The position numbers and the translations under genes are program-made. Below the pieces are notes generated by a model. The model was not told the origin of the DNA. It was given only the letters and a program-made list of their open reading frames with translations, and ran no database searches. From JAICIG01 sp035532215 (GTDB lineage: Bacteria > Planctomycetota > Planctomycetia > Pirellulales > JAICIG01), in NCBI GenBank assembly GCA_035532215.1, contig DATKRK010000454.1, forward strand, positions 1 through 8,852: DNA of 8,852 nucleotides, written 5' to 3'. Shown piece by piece: positions 6,445-8,852 of this stretch; the stretch's first letter is position 1; every line of letters begins with the position of its first letter.

Positions 6445-6904
6445 TAAGTCGTTGTATGGGCCTTGCTTGTCGGTACCACGCAGTGCTGTCACATGGGGCG
6501 CTATTGCGAAATCCGTTTGACGCGCGAATCGCGAAGCGGTGACGCTTGCCCTGCGGTCGACTATGCCAAAGCTTAACAAAAAGCGGCCCGCCAGCAAGGC
6601 CGTAAAGTTGACCGGCAAACGCGGAAAAAATCGGCGGCTGAATCACTCCGCGCGCCCGGAGCCGGCGCCGGAGGCGCGAATTGGCGGACCGAGCGATCGC
6701 CCTGGCGCAGCGGCGGCGGATTCCCGCCGGGGGACCGTTGACGGGGGATTCCGGCGGCCTCTAAAATCGGCGATACGAGCGGCCTGAGCATGGTTAGGCG
6801 TTGCGTCGCCAATTGACATAGCGCCGGCGCCGCGTGCAACAGCAACAAGCTGGCGGCCGGGCTGAAAAAGGGGCAAACCGTCAACCCGCAGCATTGCTAG
6901 TCTT
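6445..6904. other. Intergenic region between tRNA-Phe and the FHA phosphatase gene
   Basis: This 460-bp stretch holds no confident gene. It should contain the tRNA-Phe promoter (minus strand) and that of the FHA gene (plus strand), but no pair of hexamers is clear enough to call. A weak inverted repeat CCGCCGG (6724-6730) / CCGGCGG (6751-6757) with a 20-nt loop lies in the middle. A small basic reading frame at 6563-6787 is listed separately with low confidence. Confidence 0.5.
6563..6787 (+). CDS. Doubtful small basic ORF, 74 aa
   Basis: From ATG 6563 the frame gives a lysine- and arginine-rich start (MPKLNKKRPASKAVKLTGKR) followed by a low-complexity proline, alanine and arginine tail. No ribosome binding site precedes it and no family is recognised. 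The tail has the composition of an out-of-frame GC-rich spacer. The basic start is the only reason to keep it; it may be spurious. Confidence 0.2.
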   Translation: MPKLNKKRPASKAVKLTGKRGKNRRLNHSARPEPAPEARIGGPSDRPGAAAADSRRGTVDGGFRRPLKSAIRAA

Positions 6905-8662
6905 ATGGCCTTTTTGCAGGCGCTTAACGGGCTCAATGCCGGCCAACTGTTTCCGCTCCAAGGCAAGCGGTCCGTTTTAGGGCGACATCCCGATTGCGAT
7001 ATCGTGCTCGACGTTGGCGCCGTCAGCCGGCAGCATGCCCAGATTCTGGAACTCGACCACCAGTTTTACGTCGAAGACCTGGAAAGCCGCAATGGCACGT
7101 TCGTCAATAACGAGCTGGTGAAAGGTCGGCATCGGCTGCAGGAGAACGATCAGGTCAAGGTGTGCGACCTGCTGTTCTCGTTCCACTTGGCGCCGCCCAA
7201 GCCGCTGACGGCCGAAGGCGACACAGACGATTCGGAAGCGGCGCTGGGGCAAACAGGGGGACTGGCCCTGCTGGTCGAGGATTCGAACCTGAGCAGTTCT
7301 ACGATCATGTCGACGGTGAAGGCCTCGCGCGCCGGCCTGCGCGCCTCGCCCGTCAACGCCGAAATGAAGCTCAAGGCGCTGCTGGAAATCACGCATGCCT
7401 TGGGGGCCGCGCTATCTTTGGACGACGTGCTGCCGAAGCTGCTGGACAGCTTGTTCAAGATCTTCTTGCAGGCCGATCGCGGCTTCGTGGTGCTGCAAGT
7501 CGGTGACAACGGACCGTTGATTCCGAAGGCCGTCAAGCAACGCCGCGGAAACGGCCAGGAAACCATCCGCATCAGCCGCACGATCGTGCGGCAAGCGATG
7601 GAAGCGAAAGAGGCGATCCTGTCGGCCGACGCCGCCACCGATTCGCGCTTTGATAGCAGCCAGAGCATCGCCGATTTTCGCATTCGCTCCATGATGTGCG
7701 CTCCGCTGGTCGACAGCGACGGCCACGCGCTCGGCGTCATTCAGATCGACACGCTCGATCAGCGAACGCCGTTCCTGCAAGACGATCTCGACGTGCTGGC
7801 CAGCGTGGCGGGGCAGGCGGCCTTCGCGGTGGAAAACGCCCAATTGCACGAAGCGGCGTTGCGCAGACAAGTGCTCGAACGCGATTTGCAATTGGCCCGT
7901 TCCGTGCAGCAAGGCTTTCTGCCGCAGAAGGCGCCGGAAGTCGAGGGCTACGAGTTCTTCGATTTTTACGAGCCTGCCAACCAGGTTGGCGGCGACTATT
8001 TCGATTACGTGCCGCTGCCGGGCGGGCGGCTGGCCGTAATCGTGGCCGACGTGTCGGGCAAAGGCATCGCCGCAGCGCTGCTGATGGCCAAGCTTTCGTC
8101 GGAAGCCCGCTACGTGCTGGCCAGTTCCGCAGGCCCGGCGGAGGCCCTGATGCGGCTGAACGCCGGATTCACGAGCAGTTGGGAAGACCGCTTCGTGACC
8201 TGCGCCTTGGCGATCATCGATTGCCAAACGCACGAAGTGCAGTTGGCCAACGCGGGCCACATGGCGCCGTTCTTGCGTCACCCCGATCAGCGCGTCGAGT
8301 CGATCGGCGAGGAACAGACCGGCGTGCCGCTGGGCGTGGCAGCCGACTTCCCCTACGAGCAGCTTTCCATCGCGCTCGAAGCAGGCGCCGGCCTGGCCTT
8401 GTTTACCGACGGCTTCAGCGAAGCCATGAACCGAGACAACGAACTCTACGGCCTGAAGCGGCTGGAACAGCAGTTGCACCACAAGGCGTCAGGGGTGAAG
8501 CAACTCGGCCAACTGATTCTCAGCGACGTCAAGCAGTTTGTCGGCAACCGCTCGCAAAGCGACGACATGTGCTTGCTCTGCTTCGGCCGGAATCCCGGCG
8601 TGAGAGATCGCAGCGCTGGCCCTGGAAGCCGCGATATCGGCTTCCAGGACCGGCAAGGCTGA
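6905..8662 (+). CDS. FHA-GAF-PP2C (SpoIIE/RsbU-type) serine/threonine phosphatase, 585 aa
   Basis: Cytoplasmic signalling protein. Residues about 1-95 are an FHA domain that recognises phosphothreonine, with conserved GR (26-27), SRQH (41-44) and RNG (62-64). Residues about 155-313 are a GAF sensor domain, and about 313-340 a coiled-coil linker ending in LARSVQQGFLP. Residues about 345-560 are a PP2C-type phosphatase of the SpoIIE/RsbU class: metal-binding aspartates in GGDYFD (D364), ADVSGKG (D382), TDGFSEAMN (D502) and SDDM (D553/D554), plus NAGH (449-452). Such proteins typically dephosphorylate anti-sigma-factor antagonists or related partners in partner-switching pathways. The FHA domain suggests input from a serine/threonine kinase. 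The FHA fold begins almost at once after ATG 6905, so the start is likely right although no clear ribosome binding site precedes it. The last 25 residues are an unstructured tail. No kinase or anti-sigma partner gene lies in the window. Confidence 0.9.
   Translation: MAFLQALNGLNAGQLFPLQGKRSVLGRHPDCDIVLDVGAVSRQHAQILELDHQFYVEDLESRNGTFVNNELVKGRHRLQENDQVKVCDLLFSFHLAPPKPLTAEGDTDDSEAALGQTGGLALLVEDSNLSSSTIMSTVKASRAGLRASPVNAEMKLKALLEITHALGAALSLDDVLPKLLDSLFKIFLQADRGFVVLQVGDNGPLIPKAVKQRRGNGQETIRISRTIVRQAMEAKEAILSADAATDSRFDSSQSIADFRIRSMMCAPLVDSDGHALGVIQIDTLDQRTPFLQDDLDVLASVAGQAAFAVENAQLHEAALRRQVLERDLQLARSVQQGFLPQKAPEVEGYEFFDFYEPANQVGGDYFDYVPLPGGRLAVIVADVSGKGIAAALLMAKLSSEARYVLASSAGPAEALMRLNAGFTSSWEDRFVTCALAIIDCQTHEVQLANAGHMAPFLRHPDQRVESIGEEQTGVPLGVAADFPYEQLSIALEAGAGLALFTDGFSEAMNRDNELYGLKRLEQQLHHKASGVKQLGQLILSDVKQFVGNRSQSDDMCLLCFGRNPGVRDRSAGPGSRDIGFQDRQG
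8621..8648. terminator. Perfect 11-bp inverted repeat at the 3' end of the FHA gene; possible bidirectional terminator
   Basis: CCTGGAAGCCG (8621-8631) and CGGCTTCCAGG (8638-8648) pair exactly around a 6-nt loop. The stem lies inside the last codons of the phosphatase gene, beyond its catalytic domain, and between two convergent genes. It could stop or stabilise both transcripts. No T-run follows on either strand, so an intrinsic terminator in the strict sense is not shown. Confidence 0.5.
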
Positions 8663-8698
8663 CAGCGAGAGTTGTCGTCGGAACGAATGTCGATCGAC

Positions 8699-8851
8699 TT
8701 AGAGGCCTTGCACCTTCCAAGTCGCGGAATTGATCCCCTGCCGCGGAGCATAAGCGGGACCGGGACGGTAACTGCGACGCAGCCCCAACGTTCCGCCGTT
8801 GTCCGCAGAAGAACTTCCGCCCGCGGCGCCCGGCGAATAGGAGAACCGCCG
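8699..8851 (-). CDS. C-terminal 50 residues of a convergent gene (partial, 5' end outside window)
   Basis: Reading the minus strand in from the right edge gives 50 codons ending in TAA at 8699-8701. The product begins RRFSYSPGAAGGSSSADNGG and ends INSATWKVQGL. It is rich in glycine, serine, tyrosine, arginine and proline. From memory, low-complexity RRFSY-type tails of this kind are common at the ends of planctomycete secreted or cell-surface proteins. The function cannot be judged from the tail. The stop lies 36 bp from that of the phosphatase gene, so the two transcripts converge. Confidence 0.6.
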   Translation of the reverse strand, partial: RRFSYSPGAAGGSSSADNGGTLGLRRSYRPGPAYAPRQGINSATWKVQGL

Positions 8852-8852
8852 A

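Noticed and set aside
6573..6966. Minus-strand frames of about 100 codons right of the tRNA
   Set aside because: Proline/alanine/arginine low complexity with no ribosome binding site; they also overlap the start of the FHA gene.
7412..8482. 356-codon minus-strand frame antisense to the phosphatase
   Set aside because: A typical GC-rich antisense shadow; the plus strand has complete GAF and PP2C motifs throughout.
7696..8733. 345-codon plus-strand frame overlapping the phosphatase
   Set aside because: An arginine- and alanine-rich out-of-frame shadow with no motif of its own.

Overview
The window looks like one end of an integrated, replicating mobile element next to ordinary chromosome in a GC-rich bacterium, most likely a planctomycete. 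The taxon is inferred from remembered resemblance of the integrase, the transposase tail and the FHA-GAF-phosphatase protein to planctomycete families; nothing in the sequence proves it.

Layout, left to right. Positions 1-125 appear to hold the last 40 codons of an IS transposase read from the + strand. A small minus-strand gene (118-405) of unknown function follows, with a good ribosome binding site and an extended -10 promoter. The AT-rich stretch 406-560 is a divergent control region with an inverted repeat over that -10 and two copies of GAATTGCT 21 bp apart. Positions 823-3600 encode a 925-residue replication protein: an N-terminal primase-polymerase (archaeo-eukaryotic primase fold) fused to a C-terminal superfamily 3 helicase. 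The 312-bp gap after it (3601-3912) has no convincing gene but contains three successive strong hairpins. Two small plus-strand genes of unknown function follow (3913-4200 and 4213-4395, the second probably frameshifted), then a helix-turn-helix protein of excisionase/AlpA type (4600-5106). Its 3' end overlaps that of a convergent tyrosine recombinase (5089-6276, minus strand).

The recombinase starts 95 bp from the 3' end of a complete tRNA-Phe(GAA) gene (6372-6444, minus strand). This is the classic arrangement of an element integrated into the 3' end of a tRNA gene, so the element should extend leftwards from about 6372. I did not find the duplicated tRNA 3' end elsewhere in the window, so the far attachment site is probably beyond position 1.

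Right of the tRNA lies apparent host chromosome: a mostly empty 460-bp gap, a 585-residue FHA-GAF-PP2C/SpoIIE-type phosphatase (6905-8662), and the C-terminal 50 residues of a convergent minus-strand gene that leaves the window (8699-8851).

How the element genes may work together: the recombinase and the helix-turn-helix protein would handle integration and excision, and the primase-helicase would copy the excised form. The hairpin region could be its origin or a structured RNA. No capsid, tail, conjugation or defence gene is visible in this part, so a satellite, an integrative plasmid or an edge of a prophage all remain possible.
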